DNA of 64,000 bases. Source: an uncultured Neomegalonema sp. (GTDB lineage Bacteria > Pseudomonadota > Alphaproteobacteria > Rhodobacterales > Rhodobacteraceae). The position numbers and the translations under genes were made by a program. The stretch covers positions 1 to 64,000 of the forward strand of contig CALKBI010000010.1 of the NCBI GenBank assembly GCA_937990185.1, read 5' to 3'. Numbering within the stretch: the stretch's first letter is position 1; every line of letters starts with the position of its first letter. The notes under the pieces are model-generated. The model worked only from the letters and a program-made list of their open reading frames with translations. It did no database searches and was not told the DNA's origin. This document shows, piece after piece, positions 1 through 10,224 of this stretch.

Positions 1-368
1 CTACTACTAAGACTACTGGCATTTTGGACGATGAAGGGTAGTAAGAAATAACAAGCAATACCAGCTAATGCAGAAATCGGTAGCATGACTTTTGAAGAGA
101 TATTTAGAATATTTTCTATTTGCTTAGGTAAATTGAGATAGGTTTTTGTGTTTAAGTTTACTCTTGTTTCGGTAGGGTCTATTTTTGGTGAGCTTGAAGT
201 TTTTTGAGTTCTTCCGATAAGCCACCAAAATATAATTTGTCCGTGATACAAGAAAATGCTTAGCCAAGCATTGTGAAAGACATAAAGACCAAGGACAACT
301 GCAAGATAGGGTGCAGCAAGTTTTAACGTAAAGATTATTTTTTGACGATTATCAAGAGTAGCTACCAT
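1..368 (-). CDS. Partial membrane protein, possibly CPBP-type, cut by window edge
   Basis: An open frame on the minus strand starts at an ATG (368-366) and stays open to base 1, giving about 122 residues with no stop. The translation begins MVATLDNRQKIIF and has a hydrophobic segment around residues 14-30 (LAAPYLAVVLGLYVF), a second near residues 35-50 containing LYHGQIIFWWLIGR, a polar middle, and a third near the truncated end. This resembles the start of a multi-pass protein. The YH-containing helix is reminiscent of CPBP intramembrane proteases, but that is only an impression and the catalytic part lies outside the window. Base composition is far more AT-rich than the genes to the right, so it may come from a different source (see the rpsL finding). 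Confidence 0.45.
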   Translation of the reverse strand, partial: MVATLDNRQKIIFTLKLAAPYLAVVLGLYVFHNAWLSIFLYHGQIIFWWLIGRTQKTSSSPKIDPTETRVNLNTKTYLNLPKQIENILNISSKVMLPISALAGIACYFLLPFIVQNASSLSS

Positions 369-435
369 TTTTTTCAGTTTAACGTTTTTAGACTGAAGCT
401 TTATTGATTTAGGTAGGGGAGTGTAAATTTGAGTG

Positions 436-476
436 GGTAATAAAAGAAGGCTCGAGCTTGTGCTCGAGCCTTCTTT
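436..476 (-). terminator. Intrinsic terminator downstream of tRNA-Gln
   Basis: A perfect 15-bp inverted repeat (arms 443-457 and 462-476, loop 458-461) lies three bases beyond the tRNA CCA end. On the minus strand the stem is followed by TTTTATTA. It is well placed to end the tRNA transcript. Confidence 0.8.
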
Positions 477-479
477 GTT

Positions 480-553
480 TGGCAGGGGTATAGGGATTCG
501 AACCCCAACCGACGGTACCAAAAACCGTTGTCCTACCCTTAGACGATACCCCT
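480..553 (-). tRNA. tRNA-Gln (anticodon UUG)
   Basis: Read on the minus strand, this 74-nt stretch folds into a full cloverleaf. The acceptor stem is AGGGGTA/TACCCCT with G discriminator and encoded CCA. The D arm is GTC..GGAC. The anticodon stem ACGGT/ACCGT holds the loop TTTTGGT, which places TTG at positions 34-36. The T arm contains GGTTCGAATCC. UUG reads the glutamine codon CAA. The gene stands alone, with its own terminator just downstream, inside the AT-rich left edge. Confidence 0.93.
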
Positions 554-1435
554 ACAGTGTCATAAATTCTAACGCTGTTGCACTTAAGTTTGCCTCAAGC
601 GCAAGAAGGATTTTAAAACTAAACTAGGGCAGTTGTCAAGGATGTTATGGTCACTTATTAAGCTCAGCTAAATAGTGTATCCAGCAGGATATTTCTATAA
701 CAATTCTTGATTGAATACCTTCCTTGTTACATGGTGAATAACTAGGTTGTTAGAAAAGAAATACACTGGTTCATAAATGATACAGAAAAGGTTGATAAAT
801 AGTAGGTTCGAAGCAGAAGTCTCAGGTAATTTTTGATGTAAGTAATTTTTGATGTCGAAAATATTGTAGTAAGTAGCCTAGGAAACTAAACTTGGTGAAG
901 GCAAAGATTACAAAACTATTAGGAAGTTCTATTTGAAATTCATCTTAAGTAAAGCTTAATTTTAAGCAATTGCCTGAAAAATGACTACTCTTTCCGAATT
1001 ATTGGCTATCACTAACAAGCCTATTAAATAGCGCTTTTGAGCGAAATATTCATGATTTGCATAGCTTTATTCAGCTATTTTGGTGCTTTAGGTAAATTTG
1101 ATAGTATATTTATCTATTAATTTCCCATTTAGTCCTTGACCCATGGGCATTCTCAACCTATGATTAAGGACGTTTGAAGAGCCCCTGCCCCGCAACGATG
1201 GGTGTCGGGGGATGTTTTGTGTACTTATGAATAAATTATTTATAGTTATTTTGTAAACCACCCAAGACAATCACAAAGTAGTCCGAAGTTGCGCTGTGTC
1301 CGCCAAAGAGCTGGAGAGTGTAGTTAATCGCTTACGCATTATAGTTGTGAACTAAGTAGGTTATGAATTACGCACTTCAAGTTTTAAAGGTGAGGAACTT
1401 CGGAAAGTTTAAGGACACTAATTTTATAAGAAGGA
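554..1435. other. AT-rich gap without a recognisable gene
   Basis: About 880 bases between tRNA-Gln and rpsL hold only short open frames without ribosome binding sites or family resemblance. The base composition is AT-rich throughout. One GC-rich palindrome-like patch (about 1180-1215, CCCCG..CGGGG) interrupts it. The leader transcript and promoter of rpsL should lie here, but no convincing -35/-10 pair stands out. In most alphaproteobacteria rpoB and rpoC would precede rpsL; neither is seen. Confidence 0.6.
826..855. repeat. Short tandem duplication, 16-bp period
   Basis: The 14-mer GTAATTTTTGATGT occurs at 826-839 and again at 842-855. This is a simple two-copy duplication in AT-rich intergenic DNA with no visible function. 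Confidence 0.7.
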
Positions 1436-1444
1436 GTGGTCACA

Positions 1445-1816
1445 CTGCCAACGGTAAATCAACTGCTCAGAAAAGGTCGCAAGACCCTGAAGAAAAAGAA
1501 TAAGACACCTGCCTTAAAAGGTAGTCCACAACGTCGTGGTGTATGTACAGTCGTAAAGACACAAACACCTAAAAAGCCTAATTCTGCACTGCGTAAAATC
1601 GCACGTGTACGTTTATCTAGTGGATTTGAAGTTACTGCTTATATCCCAGGTGAAAAGCACAATCTTCAGGAGCACTCTGTTGTGCTTATCCGTGGTGGTC
1701 GTGTGAAAGATTTGCCGGGGGTTCGTTATCACGTTCTCCGTGGTGTGCTCGATACACAGGGCGTTAAAGACCGTAAGCAGCGTCGTTCGAAATACGGCGC
1801 TAAGCGTCCGAAGTAA
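1445..1816 (+). CDS. rpsL: 30S ribosomal protein S12
   Basis: S12 lies at the decoding centre of the small subunit. Conserved blocks are intact, including [11 protein letters not shown] with K43 and the [12 protein letters not shown] loop with K88, the two positions where streptomycin-resistance changes usually map. The family N-terminus MPTVNQL aligns with a CTG codon at 1445, which gives the standard 123 residues and sits 8 nt after AAGGAG. An in-frame GTG at 1436 overlaps that Shine-Dalgarno and is a worse start. Codon use is AT-rich (AGA, TTA, GTA, AGT) in the first half and matches the downstream genes afterwards. The N-terminal sequence is also unlike typical alphaproteobacterial S12. 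It heads the str operon, 12 nt before rpsG. Confidence 0.93.
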   Translation: MPTVNQLLRKGRKTLKKKNKTPALKGSPQRRGVCTVVKTQTPKKPNSALRKIARVRLSSGFEVTAYIPGEKHNLQEHSVVLIRGGRVKDLPGVRYHVLRGVLDTQGVKDRKQRRSKYGAKRPK

Positions 1817-1828
1817 GGAGAGCATTCG

Positions 1829-2299
1829 ATGTCAAGACGTCACCGCGCAGAGAAACGCGAAGTGCTTCCAGATGCGAAGTACGGCGATAAGATTCTCACT
1901 AAGTTCATGAATAATCTGATGTTCGACGGCAAGAAATCCGCCGCTGAAGGGATTGTTTACGGTGCTTTGGAGAAGGCAGAAGACAAAGCCAAGCGCGATC
2001 CTGTTGAGCTGTTCCATGAAGCCCTCGACAACATCAAGCCAGCTGTTGAAGTGCGTTCACGCCGTGTGGGTGGTGCTACGTATCAGGTTCCAGTTGATGT
2101 GCGTCCTGAGCGTCGCGAAGCGCTCGCGATCCGTTGGTTGATTAAGGCGGCGCGCTCCCGCTCCGAAAATACGATGGTTGATCGCCTGTCCGGTGAACTT
2201 CTTGATGCTGTCAATAATCGTGGTTCTGCAGTTAAGAAGCGCGAAGACACACATAAAATGGCGGACGCAAACAAAGCGTTCTCCCACTACCGTTGGTAA
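1829..2299 (+). CDS. rpsG: 30S ribosomal protein S7
   Basis: S7 nucleates assembly of the 16S rRNA 3' domain and contacts E-site tRNA. The 156-residue length and the opening [20 protein letters not shown] are standard for the alphaproteobacterial protein. The conserved [21 protein letters not shown] core and [10 protein letters not shown] segment are present. It follows rpsL by 12 nt, with GGAGAG ahead of its ATG, as second gene of the str operon. In E. coli S7 represses this operon by binding the rpsL-rpsG gap; the gap here is too short for that structure. Confidence 0.98.
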   Translation: MSRRHRAEKREVLPDAKYGDKILTKFMNNLMFDGKKSAAEGIVYGALEKAEDKAKRDPVELFHEALDNIKPAVEVRSRRVGGATYQVPVDVRPERREALAIRWLIKAARSRSENTMVDRLSGELLDAVNNRGSAVKKREDTHKMADANKAFSHYRW

Positions 2300-2346
2300 T
2301 GCTGCGATCCGCGCAGTAAGCAATTCTTCGAGCAAGGTAATCTGAG

Positions 2347-4464
2347 ATGGCCCGCGAATATACCCTCGACCGATATCGTAACTTCGGCATCATGGCGCAT
2401 ATCGACGCTGGTAAAACCACGACTACCGAGCGTGTGCTTTATTACACCGGAAAGTCCCACAAGATCGGCGAAGTCCACGACGGCGCTGCGACAATGGACT
2501 GGATGGAGCAAGAACAAGAGCGCGGCATTACGATTACGTCCGCTGCGACGACAACGTTCTGGGAGCGTACCGAAGACGGTCAAAATCCTCAGTCCGACAA
2601 GTATCGTTTCAATATCATTGATACTCCCGGCCACGTTGATTTCACGATTGAAGTTGAGCGTTCGCTGGCTGTGCTTGATGGCGCTGTTTGTGTTCTTGAT
2701 GCAAATGCTGGTGTGGAGCCTCAAACTGAAACGGTTTGGCGTCAGGCTGATCGCTACAAGGTTCCGCGCATCGTGTTCGTCAATAAGATGGATAAGATCG
2801 GCGCAGACTTCTTCAACTGCGTAACCATGATCAAGGAGCGCACGGGTGCTCTGCCAGTGCCTGTTCAAATTCCAATCGGCGCGGAAAACGAACTCGAAGG
2901 CATGGTTGACCTTGTTCTTATGCAGGAATGGGTCTGGAATTCAGAAGATCTCGGCGCGACATGGGACTTGCGTCCTATCCGCGACGAATTGAAAGATCTT
3001 GCGGACGAGTGGCGCGCTCACATGATTGAAGCCGCCGTCGAAATGGACGACGATGCAATGGAGAAGTTCCTCGAAGGCGAAGAGCCTGACGTGGATACGC
3101 TCCGTGCTTTGCTGCGTAAAGGCACGCTGTCGCTTTCGTTCGTTCCTGTTATTTGTGGTTCAGCGTTTAAGAACAAAGGCGTTCAGCCGATGTTGAACGC
3201 GGTCATCGACTACTTGCCGGGTCCACTCGACGTACCAGCTTACATGGGCTTCGCACCGGGTGATGATACGGAAACACGTAACATCGCGCGTAGCGCGGAT
3301 GATACGGCTCCATTCTCCGGTCTTGCGTTTAAGATTATGAACGACCCTTACATGGGCACGCTGACCTTTACCCGCATTTACTCTGGCGTTCTGAACAAGG
3401 GCGACTCGCTCCAGAACACGACCAAAGGCAAAAAAGAGCGCGTTGGCCGGATGGTCATGATGCACTCCAATAAGCAAGACGAGATTACCGAGGCATTCTC
3501 TGGTGACATTATTGCGCTTGCTGGCCTGAAAGATACGACGACAGGTGATACGCTTTCGGATACGCAAAGTCAGGTCATCTTGGAAACGATGAACTTCCCT
3601 GATCCGGTTATCGAGATCGCCGTTGAGCCTAAGACAAAGGCCGACCAAGAGAAAATGTCTCAAGGTCTGGCACGTTTGGCTGCTGAAGATCCTTCGTTCC
3701 GCGTTGAGACCGACCTTGAGTCCGGTCAAACGATCATGAAGGGTATGGGCGAGCTACACCTCGATATTCTCGTGGATCGTCTGAAACGTGAATTTAAAGT
3801 CGAAGCGAATATTGGTGCGCCGCAAGTTGCTTATCGTGAAACGATCACGGCGCCGACCGAGATTGACTACACCCACAAAAAGCAATCGGGTGGTACGGGT
3901 CAATTTGCTCGCATCAAGCTACAACTTGAGCCGGTTGAGCCAGGTGAAGGGTACAGCTTCGAAAGTAAGATCGTTGGCGGTAACGTGCCTAAAGAATACA
4001 TCCCTGGTGTTGAGAAGGGTATTCAGTCAGTCATGGACTCCGGTCCGCTCGCTGGCTTCCCCGTAATCGACTTCAAGGCTGTGTTGCTGGATGGTGCATA
4101 CCACGACGTTGACTCGTCTGTTCTCGCCTTTGAGCTTGCTGCTCGTCAGGGAACACGCGAAGCAATCCGCACGGGTAAGCCAAAGCTGCTCGAGCCGATG
4201 ATGAATGTCGAAGTTGTTACACCAGAAGACTACATGGGTGACATCATCGGCGATCTAAACTCCCGCCGTGGCCAAATTCAGGGTACGGAAGCACGTGGAG
4301 TTGCTACCTCGATTAAGGCCTTTGTTCCGCTTGCGAACATGTTCGGTTATGTTAATACGCTGCGCTCGATGTCTCAGGGCCGTGCGCAGTTTACCATGCA
4401 GTTCGATCACTATGAGCAAGTGCCTCAAGCCGTCGCTGAAGAAATTCAGGCGAAATACACCTAA
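2347..4464 (+). CDS. fusA: Elongation factor G
   Basis: EF-G is the translocation GTPase, which moves tRNA and mRNA after peptide bond formation and splits ribosomes together with RRF. The 705-residue protein shows the P-loop AHIDAGKT (17-24), the switch region [20 protein letters not shown], and NKMDK for guanine recognition. The later domains IV and V include [17 protein letters not shown] and the C-terminal [10 protein letters not shown]. It is a single canonical copy in the str operon, 47 nt after rpsG. Nothing is truncated. Confidence 0.98.
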   Translation: MAREYTLDRYRNFGIMAHIDAGKTTTTERVLYYTGKSHKIGEVHDGAATMDWMEQEQERGITITSAATTTFWERTEDGQNPQSDKYRFNIIDTPGHVDFTIEVERSLAVLDGAVCVLDANAGVEPQTETVWRQADRYKVPRIVFVNKMDKIGADFFNCVTMIKERTGALPVPVQIPIGAENELEGMVDLVLMQEWVWNSEDLGATWDLRPIRDELKDLADEWRAHMIEAAVEMDDDAMEKFLEGEEPDVDTLRALLRKGTLSLSFVPVICGSAFKNKGVQPMLNAVIDYLPGPLDVPAYMGFAPGDDTETRNIARSADDTAPFSGLAFKIMNDPYMGTLTFTRIYSGVLNKGDSLQNTTKGKKERVGRMVMMHSNKQDEITEAFSGDIIALAGLKDTTTGDTLSDTQSQVILETMNFPDPVIEIAVEPKTKADQEKMSQGLARLAAEDPSFRVETDLESGQTIMKGMGELHLDILVDRLKREFKVEANIGAPQVAYRETITAPTEIDYTHKKQSGGTGQFARIKLQLEPVEPGEGYSFESKIVGGNVPKEYIPGVEKGIQSVMDSGPLAGFPVIDFKAVLLDGAYHDVDSSVLAFELAARQGTREAIRTGKPKLLEPMMNVEVVTPEDYMGDIIGDLNSRRGQIQGTEARGVATSIKAFVPLANMFGYVNTLRSMSQGRAQFTMQFDHYEQVPQAVAEEIQAKYT

Positions 4465-4527
4465 CCGACGGACCAACCCAAGACGCGCGGTCCGCCGCGA
4501 CGCCATTGAAAAGTACGGAGACCAGAG

Positions 4528-5703
4528 ATGGCCAAGGAAAAGTTTGAACGTAATAAACCGCACGTGAACGTCGGCACCATTGGCCACGTTGACCACGGTA
4601 AAACAACGCTGACTGCTGCGATTACGAAGCAGTTCGGTGATTTTAAAGCCTATGACGAGATTGACGGCGCGCCTGAAGAAAAAGCACGCGGCATCACCAT
4701 CTCCACGGCTCACGTTGAGTACGAGACGGAAAACCGTCACTACGCACACGTCGATTGCCCGGGTCACGCTGATTATGTGAAAAACATGATCACTGGTGCT
4801 GCGCAAATGGATGGCGGCATTCTTGTTGTTAACGCGGCTGATGGCCCAATGCCACAAACACGTGAGCACATCTTGCTTGCGCGTCAGGTTGGTGTGCCTG
4901 CTCTCGTAGTCTTCATGAACAAAGTCGACCAAGTTGACGACGAAGAGCTTCTTGAGCTTGTCGAAATGGAAATTCGCGAGCTGCTATCCTCGTATGACTT
5001 CCCAGGTGATGACATTCCTATCATCGCAGGGTCGGCTCTTGCTGCTCTCGAAGGCCGTGACGACAATATCGGTTCCGAGAAAATCGCTGAGCTGATGAAG
5101 GCTGTTGACGAATACATCCCAACACCTGATCGCCCAATCGACCAGCCATTCCTGATGCCTGTTGAGGACGTGTTCTCGATTTCAGGTCGTGGTACGGTTG
5201 CAACGGGTCGTGTTGAGCGCGGTGTTGTCACTGTTGGCGAAGAGATTGAAATCGTCGGCATCAAAGACACGCAAAAAACGACCTGTACGGGCGTTGAAAT
5301 GTTCCGCAAGCTGCTTGATCGCGGTGAAGCTGGCGACAACATCGGTGCGCTTCTTCGTGGTATCGACCGTGAAGCAATTGAGCGTGGTCAGGTTCTGTGT
5401 AAACCGGGTTCGGTTACACCGCACACCAAGTTCGAAGCTGAGGCATATATCCTCAACAAAGACGAAGGTGGTCGCCATACGCCATTCTTCACAAAGTATC
5501 GTCCGCAATTCTATTTCCGTACAACTGACGTGACGGGCATGGTTGAGCTTCCTGAAGGCACCGAAATGGTGATGCCAGGCGATAACGTGAAAATGCTCGT
5601 TGAGCTGATTGCACCAATCGCGATGGAAGAGAAGCTACGCTTTGCTATTCGCGAAGGTGGCCGTACGGTCGGCGCTGGTGTTGTGTCGAAGATCATCGAA
5701 TAA
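4528..5703 (+). CDS. tuf: Elongation factor Tu
   Basis: EF-Tu delivers aminoacyl-tRNA to the ribosomal A site as a GTP complex. At 391 residues it has the typical alphaproteobacterial length. The P-loop GHVDHGKT is at 19-26, followed by [35 protein letters not shown] and NKVD. Domains II and III end with [21 protein letters not shown] precedes the ATG. It is the last str-operon gene and is followed by a GC-rich hairpin before rpsJ. Many alphaproteobacteria carry a second tuf elsewhere, which this window cannot show. Confidence 0.98.
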   Translation: MAKEKFERNKPHVNVGTIGHVDHGKTTLTAAITKQFGDFKAYDEIDGAPEEKARGITISTAHVEYETENRHYAHVDCPGHADYVKNMITGAAQMDGGILVVNAADGPMPQTREHILLARQVGVPALVVFMNKVDQVDDEELLELVEMEIRELLSSYDFPGDDIPIIAGSALAALEGRDDNIGSEKIAELMKAVDEYIPTPDRPIDQPFLMPVEDVFSISGRGTVATGRVERGVVTVGEEIEIVGIKDTQKTTCTGVEMFRKLLDRGEAGDNIGALLRGIDREAIERGQVLCKPGSVTPHTKFEAEAYILNKDEGGRHTPFFTKYRPQFYFRTTDVTGMVELPEGTEMVMPGDNVKMLVELIAPIAMEEKLRFAIREGGRTVGAGVVSKIIE

Positions 5704-5719
5704 AAGACAACTTAGAGCA

Positions 5720-5749
5720 GGGGCCGGAGTGAATACTTCGGCCCCTTAC
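5720..5749 (+). terminator. GC-rich hairpin between tuf and rpsJ
   Basis: Inverted repeat GGGGCCG (5720-5726) and CGGCCCC (5739-5745) is followed by TTACTATT. The U-tract is poor, so this may be a weak terminator or attenuator separating the str and S10 operons rather than a complete stop. Confidence 0.5.
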
Positions 5750-5779
5750 TATTGAACAGGTTTTTCGAGAGGCGCTCCC

Positions 5780-6088
5780 ATGACGGGACAAAATATCCGC
5801 ATCCGGCTTAAGGCCTTCGATCACCGAACGCTCGATACATCGACGCTCGAGATCGTTAACACGGCTAAGCGCACGGGCGCGCAGGTTCGCGGTCCTATTC
5901 CGCTGCCCACGCGGATCGAGAAGTATACCGTGCTTCGTTCGCCTCACATTGATAAGAAAAGCCGCGAGCAGTTTGAGATTCGCACGCACAAGCGGCTTCT
6001 CGACATCGTAGACCCGACTCCACAAACCGTTGACGCGCTGATGAAGCTCGACCTTGCGGCTGGTGTGGACGTCGAGATCAAACTTTAA
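5780..6088 (+). CDS. rpsJ: 30S ribosomal protein S10 (NusE)
   Basis: S10 is a small-subunit protein that doubles as NusE, linking ribosomes to NusG and RNA polymerase. The 102-residue sequence contains the highly conserved [20 protein letters not shown] loop and the ending [13 protein letters not shown]. The opening [11 protein letters not shown] and the [19 protein letters not shown] block are typical of alphaproteobacteria. It opens the S10 operon 76 nt after tuf, with GAGAGGCGC ahead of the ATG. Confidence 0.98.
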   Translation: MTGQNIRIRLKAFDHRTLDTSTLEIVNTAKRTGAQVRGPIPLPTRIEKYTVLRSPHIDKKSREQFEIRTHKRLLDIVDPTPQTVDALMKLDLAAGVDVEIKL

Positions 6089-6102
6089 GGGGAGGGCTTC
6101 TT

Positions 6103-6945
6103 ATGCGGACCGGCGTACTCGCACGGAAGCTCGGAATGACACGTCTTTTTATGGAAGATGGCCGTCAGGTTCCGGTTACCGTACTCAGCATGGATAATGT
6201 ACAAGTCGTTGCACAGCGCACGATTGAACGTGATGGTTATACCGCCGTTCAACTCGGTGCGGGCGCAGCAAAAGCAAAACGTGTTTCGGCACCGATGCGC
6301 GGCCACTTCGCGGTTGCGAAGGTAGAGCCAAAGCGTCGTGTTGCAGAGTTTCGGGTTTCTCCTGAAAATCTTATCGAAGTGGGTGAAGAAATTATCGCTG
6401 ACCACTACTTTGAAGGTCAGCTGGTTGATGTTGTCGGAACATCCATTGGTAAAGGTTTTGCCGGTGCGATGAAGCGGCATAACTTTGGCGGTTTGCGCGC
6501 AACGCACGGTGTTTCGATTTCGCACCGTTCGCACGGCTCGACCGGCCAATGTCAAGATCCGGGCAAAGTCTTCAAAGGTAAGAAGATGGCGGGTCACATG
6601 GGCGATGCTCGCGTGACAACGCAAAATCTTCGTATCGAGCGTACCGACTCCGAGCGTGGTCTCGTGATGATACGCGGCGCCGTACCCGGTGCAAAAGGCG
6701 GTTGGGTAATGATTAAGGATGCGTCGAAGAAAGCGCTTCCTGAAAATGTTCCGTTGCCTGCGGCTCTGAGATCTGCTGCCGCCGAAGCTGCTAAAGCGGC
6801 TGAAGAAGCTGCGGCTGCTGCTGCGGCTGAAGAAGCGGCTGCTGCAGCGGAAGCTGCGGCTGCGGAAGAGGCTGCATTGAAAGCTGCTGAAGCAGAAGCA
6901 CCAGCGACTGATGGTGATACTCCGGCAGAGGAGCCGAAGGAATGA
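6103..6945 (+). CDS. rplC: 50S ribosomal protein L3 with alanine-rich tail
   Basis: L3 binds 23S rRNA early in assembly and reaches toward the peptidyl-transferase centre. Residues 1 to about 210 are ordinary L3, including [27 protein letters not shown], the loop carrying the usually methylated glutamine. The remaining ~70 residues are a low-complexity Ala/Glu tail ending in EEPKE. The 280-residue total compares with about 210 in E. coli. Such tails occur in other alphaproteobacteria, but this one is long. It is probably helical or disordered and surface exposed. The stop overlaps the rplD start (ATGA). Confidence 0.97.
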   Translation: MRTGVLARKLGMTRLFMEDGRQVPVTVLSMDNVQVVAQRTIERDGYTAVQLGAGAAKAKRVSAPMRGHFAVAKVEPKRRVAEFRVSPENLIEVGEEIIADHYFEGQLVDVVGTSIGKGFAGAMKRHNFGGLRATHGVSISHRSHGSTGQCQDPGKVFKGKKMAGHMGDARVTTQNLRIERTDSERGLVMIRGAVPGAKGGWVMIKDASKKALPENVPLPAALRSAAAEAAKAAEEAAAAAAAEEAAAAAEAAAAEEAALKAAEAEAPATDGDTPAEEPKE

Positions 6946-7583
6946 AGATCGACGTATTCAAATTGGATGCGAGCGGCGCAGGGGATGTGGATCTCGACGA
7001 TTCCATCTTCGCCATTGAGCCTCGTGCAGACATCCTTCACCGCGTCGTTCGCTGGCAACGTGCCGGTGCACAAGCCGGTACGCACTCGACGAAAGGTCGT
7101 TCAGAGGTCAAGTATTCGACCAAGAAGATCTATCGCCAAAAAGGTACGGGCGGTGCGCGTCACGGTTCGCGCGGTGCGCCGATCTTTCGTGGCGGCGGTG
7201 TCTATAAAGGCCCGAAATCACGCAGCCATGCGCATGACCTTCCCAAAAAGGTCCGTGCTCTTGGGTTGAAGATGGCGTTGTCTGACAAAGCTGCCGCACA
7301 AAAGCTGATCGTTCTCGATGCTGCGACGCTCGAGGATGGCAAAACCAAATCGCTCAAAGCACATCTCGAAAAGCTTGGTGTGAAGAAGGCTCTGGTCATC
7401 GACGGATCTGAGATTGATAGCGGGTTCGCTCGTGCTGTAAGCAATCTTAACGGCGTTGATGTGCTGCCGGGTGCAGGTGCGAATGTCTACGATATTATGC
7501 TGAAGGACACACTCGTTGTGACCAAGGCTGGCCTTGATGTGTTGAATGCACGTCTTGGTGCGAAAGAAGGGGCTTCGGCATGA
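6942..7583 (+). CDS. rplD: 50S ribosomal protein L4
   Basis: L4 is a primary 23S rRNA binder lining the exit tunnel. In E. coli it also represses the S10 operon through the mRNA leader. The protein is 213 residues with the tunnel loop seen as [21 protein letters not shown], and a C-terminal Rossmann-like half. Its ATG overlaps the rplC stop by 4 nt and its own stop overlaps rplW, so the three genes are translationally coupled. I see no E. coli-type S10 leader upstream of rpsJ to support L4 autoregulation here. Confidence 0.97.
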   Translation: MKIDVFKLDASGAGDVDLDDSIFAIEPRADILHRVVRWQRAGAQAGTHSTKGRSEVKYSTKKIYRQKGTGGARHGSRGAPIFRGGGVYKGPKSRSHAHDLPKKVRALGLKMALSDKAAAQKLIVLDAATLEDGKTKSLKAHLEKLGVKKALVIDGSEIDSGFARAVSNLNGVDVLPGAGANVYDIMLKDTLVVTKAGLDVLNARLGAKEGASA

Positions 7584-7876
7584 GCGCGGAACCTAAGCAC
7601 TATGATGTCATCCGCCGTCCAATTGTGACTGAAAAATCGACACTTGCTTCTGAAGCAAATGCTGTGGTTTTCGAAGTTGCGATAGACGCTGATAAAGGGG
7701 CGATCCGCGATGCGGTTGAGGCTCTGTTCAACGTCAAAGTCACAAAAGTCAACACGTTGATCCAAAAGGGTAAACGTAAGATTTTTCGCGGACGTCGTGG
7801 TCAACGGAAAGACATTAAAAAAGCAATTGTTACGCTGCAAGACGGCGCAATGATTGATGTAACAACGGGTCTTTAA
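7580..7876 (+). CDS. rplW: 50S ribosomal protein L23
   Basis: L23 sits at the tunnel exit and docks trigger factor and signal recognition particle. The 98-residue protein has the family pattern: [14 protein letters not shown] at the start, the [14 protein letters not shown] core and a basic [16 protein letters not shown] loop. It is coupled to rplD by an ATGA overlap. A 91-nt gap with imperfect GC-rich stems precedes rplB. Confidence 0.97.
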   Translation: MSAEPKHYDVIRRPIVTEKSTLASEANAVVFEVAIDADKGAIRDAVEALFNVKVTKVNTLIQKGKRKIFRGRRGQRKDIKKAIVTLQDGAMIDVTTGL

Positions 7877-7967
7877 GGCCCCGGAACGGTCTGAGTACTC
7901 GCCAATCGGCGGGTCGGAAGGCAAGAATTGGTCGATCTCAGATTGACCGGACGCGGAGACAGAAAGC

Positions 7968-8804
7968 ATGGCGTTAAAGAAGTACAAGCCAACGACGCCG
8001 GGCCAGCGAGGGCTGGTGCTGATCGATCGCGCTGATCTTTATAAAGGTCGCCCCGAAAAGACGCTGACGCAGGGTCTTACTAAAAAGGGTGGTCGGAATA
8101 ACACGGGCCGTATTACGGCACGTCGGATTGGTGGCGGCTCGAAGAAGCTATACCGGATCGTGGATTTTAAACGGCGGAAGTGGGATATGCCTGCGACTGT
8201 CGAGCGGATTGAATACGATCCGAACCGCACGGCATTCATTGCACTCGTCAAATACGAAGATGGCGAGTTGAACTATGTGATTGCTCCCCAGCGCCTCGCT
8301 GTTGGTGACACAATCATCGCCGGTGCGAAGGTTGATATCCGCCCCGGTAACGCGATGCCGCTGTCGGGTATGCCGATTGGGACGATCATCCACAATGTTG
8401 AGATGAAACCGCTCAAGGGTGGTCAGATCGCACGTTCTGCTGGCTCTTATGCTCAGTTCGTTGGTCGTGATGGTGGATATGCTCAAATTCGTTTGGGTTC
8501 GGGCGAGCTTCGTCTTGTTCGCCAAGAGTGCATGGCAACCGTTGGTGCTGTTTCGAACTCTGATCACTCGAACCAGAACTTCGGTAAAGCTGGCCGGACC
8601 CGTTGGAAAGGCAAGCGTCCTTCGGTTCGTGGTGTTGCGATGAACCCGATTGATCACCCGCACGGTGGTGGTGAGGGTCGGACATCCGGTGGTCGTAACC
8701 CTGTTACACCTTGGGGTAAGCCGACCAAGGGTCCGCGTACTCGCAACAACAAAACGACCGATAAACTCATCATCCGCAGCCGCCACGCGCGCAAAAAGAA
8801 ATAA
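7968..8804 (+). CDS. rplB: 50S ribosomal protein L2
   Basis: L2 is needed for subunit association and peptidyl-transferase activity. At 278 residues it has standard length, with [22 protein letters not shown] near the start and the [20 protein letters not shown] block whose histidine is essential in other bacteria. It ends in a basic HARKKK tail. GGAGACAG precedes the ATG, and 12 nt separate it from rpsS. Confidence 0.98.
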   Translation: MALKKYKPTTPGQRGLVLIDRADLYKGRPEKTLTQGLTKKGGRNNTGRITARRIGGGSKKLYRIVDFKRRKWDMPATVERIEYDPNRTAFIALVKYEDGELNYVIAPQRLAVGDTIIAGAKVDIRPGNAMPLSGMPIGTIIHNVEMKPLKGGQIARSAGSYAQFVGRDGGYAQIRLGSGELRLVRQECMATVGAVSNSDHSNQNFGKAGRTRWKGKRPSVRGVAMNPIDHPHGGGEGRTSGGRNPVTPWGKPTKGPRTRNNKTTDKLIIRSRHARKKK

Positions 8805-8816
8805 GGAGCGCCAGAC

Positions 8817-9095
8817 ATGCCTCGTTCCGTCTGGAAAGGCCCATTTGTGGATGGTTATCTGCTTAAAAAAGCAGAAGCTGTGCGCGAAAGCGGTCGTAAA
8901 GAAGTCATCAAAACATGGTCACGCCGTTCGACCGTGCTGCCACAATTTGTGGGCCTTACTTTTGGCGTCCACAATGGCAAGAAACACATCCCCGTCCTCA
9001 TCTCTGAGGACATGATTGGCCACAAGCTCGGTGAGTTCTCGCCGACCCGTACCTATTACGGTCATGCGGCTGATAAAAAAGCGAAGCGGAAGTAA
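8817..9095 (+). CDS. rpsS: 30S ribosomal protein S19
   Basis: S19 forms a complex with S13 in the head of the small subunit near the A-site tRNA. All 92 residues are typical: [20 protein letters not shown] at the start, [27 protein letters not shown] in the middle and [21 protein letters not shown] at the end. It lies between rplB and rplV with gaps of only 12 and 3 nt. Confidence 0.98.
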   Translation: MPRSVWKGPFVDGYLLKKAEAVRESGRKEVIKTWSRRSTVLPQFVGLTFGVHNGKKHIPVLISEDMIGHKLGEFSPTRTYYGHAADKKAKRK

Positions 9096-9098
9096 GAG

Positions 9099-9476
9099 AT
9101 GGGCAAGCAAACCAATCCTCGCCGCGTAGCGGATAATGAAGCAATGGCGGTTAATCGCATGCTTCGCGTCAGCCCTCAAAAGCTGAACCTCGTTGCACAG
9201 CAAATTCGTGGAAAATCTGTCGGTACAGCGCTTGCTGAGCTGACATTCTCGAAAAAGCGGATCGCTGTTGATGTGAAAAAGACGCTGCAGTCTGCTGTAG
9301 CGAACGCCGAGAACAATCACGGTCTTGATGTTGACAGCCTTGTTGTCGCAGAAGCTTGGGTCGGCAAAAACATTACACTGAAACGCGGGCGTCCTCGCGC
9401 TCGCGGTCGCTTCGGTAAAATTTTGAAGCCGTTCGCACAGTTGACGATCAAAGTACGTGAAGAGGAGTCTGCATAA
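9099..9476 (+). CDS. rplV: 50S ribosomal protein L22
   Basis: L22 contacts every 23S rRNA domain, and its hairpin narrows the exit tunnel, where macrolide-resistance changes map. The 125-residue protein contains [19 protein letters not shown] and the hairpin segment [17 protein letters not shown]. Its TAA stop overlaps the rpsC start (TAATG), which couples their translation. Confidence 0.97.
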   Translation: MGKQTNPRRVADNEAMAVNRMLRVSPQKLNLVAQQIRGKSVGTALAELTFSKKRIAVDVKKTLQSAVANAENNHGLDVDSLVVAEAWVGKNITLKRGRPRARGRFGKILKPFAQLTIKVREEESA

Positions 9477-10213
9477 TGGGACAGAAGATTAATCCCATCG
9501 GTATTCGCCTCGGCATCAACCGTACCTGGGACTCGCGCTGGTATGCGAACACCCGTGATTACGGTGAACTGCTGCACGAAGATATTGCAATCCGCGAATT
9601 CATTTTCAAAGAGTGCAAGCAAGCTTCGATCAGCCGTGTCATCATTGAGCGTCCGCACAAAAAGTGCCGCGTAACGATCCACGCTGGCCGTCCTGGTGTT
9701 ATCATCGGGAAAAAAGGCGCTGATATTGAAAAGCTCCGCCAAAAGCTGGCGAAGTTTACAGACAGCGAATTGCACCTGAACATCGTTGAAGTGCGTAAGC
9801 CTGAAATTGATGCGCAGCTCGTTGCTGAAAATATTGCTCAACAGCTTGAGCGCCGGGTTTCGTTCCGCCGTGCGATGAAGCGCGCTGTTCAGAATTCAAT
9901 GCGTATGGGCGCACTCGGCATTCGTGTGAATGTTGGGGGCCGTCTTGGCGGTGCAGAGATTGCACGGACCGAATGGTATCGTGAGGGACGTGTCCCGCTT
10001 CATACGCTGCGTGCTGATGTTGATTATGCAACGGCTGAAGGCCATACGGCTTACGGCGTTTGCGGTGTTAAAGTTTGGATTTTCAAGGGCGAAATTCTTG
10101 AACACGATCCGATGGCCCGTGATAAGCGTGCGGCTGAAATGCAAGAGGGTGGTCGCCCCGGTGGTGGTGGACGTCCCGGCGGTGGTCGTGGCCCGCGCCG
10201 CGATCGCGACTAG
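9476..10213 (+). CDS. rpsC: 30S ribosomal protein S3 with Gly/Arg-rich tail
   Basis: S3 helps form the mRNA entry channel. Its KH domain shows the GXXG-type motif in [18 protein letters not shown], and the C-terminal domain includes [26 protein letters not shown]. The 245 residues end in a roughly 25-residue tail of repeated GGRPGGG units closing with GPRRDRD. Such tails are common in alphaproteobacteria and may bind RNA, though that is inference. Confidence 0.97.
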   Translation: MGQKINPIGIRLGINRTWDSRWYANTRDYGELLHEDIAIREFIFKECKQASISRVIIERPHKKCRVTIHAGRPGVIIGKKGADIEKLRQKLAKFTDSELHLNIVEVRKPEIDAQLVAENIAQQLERRVSFRRAMKRAVQNSMRMGALGIRVNVGGRLGGAEIARTEWYREGRVPLHTLRADVDYATAEGHTAYGVCGVKVWIFKGEILEHDPMARDKRAAEMQEGGRPGGGGRPGGGRGPRRDRD

Positions 10214-10224
10214 GAGTAGATTAG

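Noticed and set aside
433-627. 64-residue plus-strand frame across tRNA-Gln
   Set aside because: It is a by-product of the tRNA gene and its terminator read on the wrong strand.
1088-1270. 60-residue minus-strand frame upstream of rpsL
   Set aside because: No ribosome binding site, no recognisable sequence, and it lies in AT-rich DNA where short frames are expected by chance.
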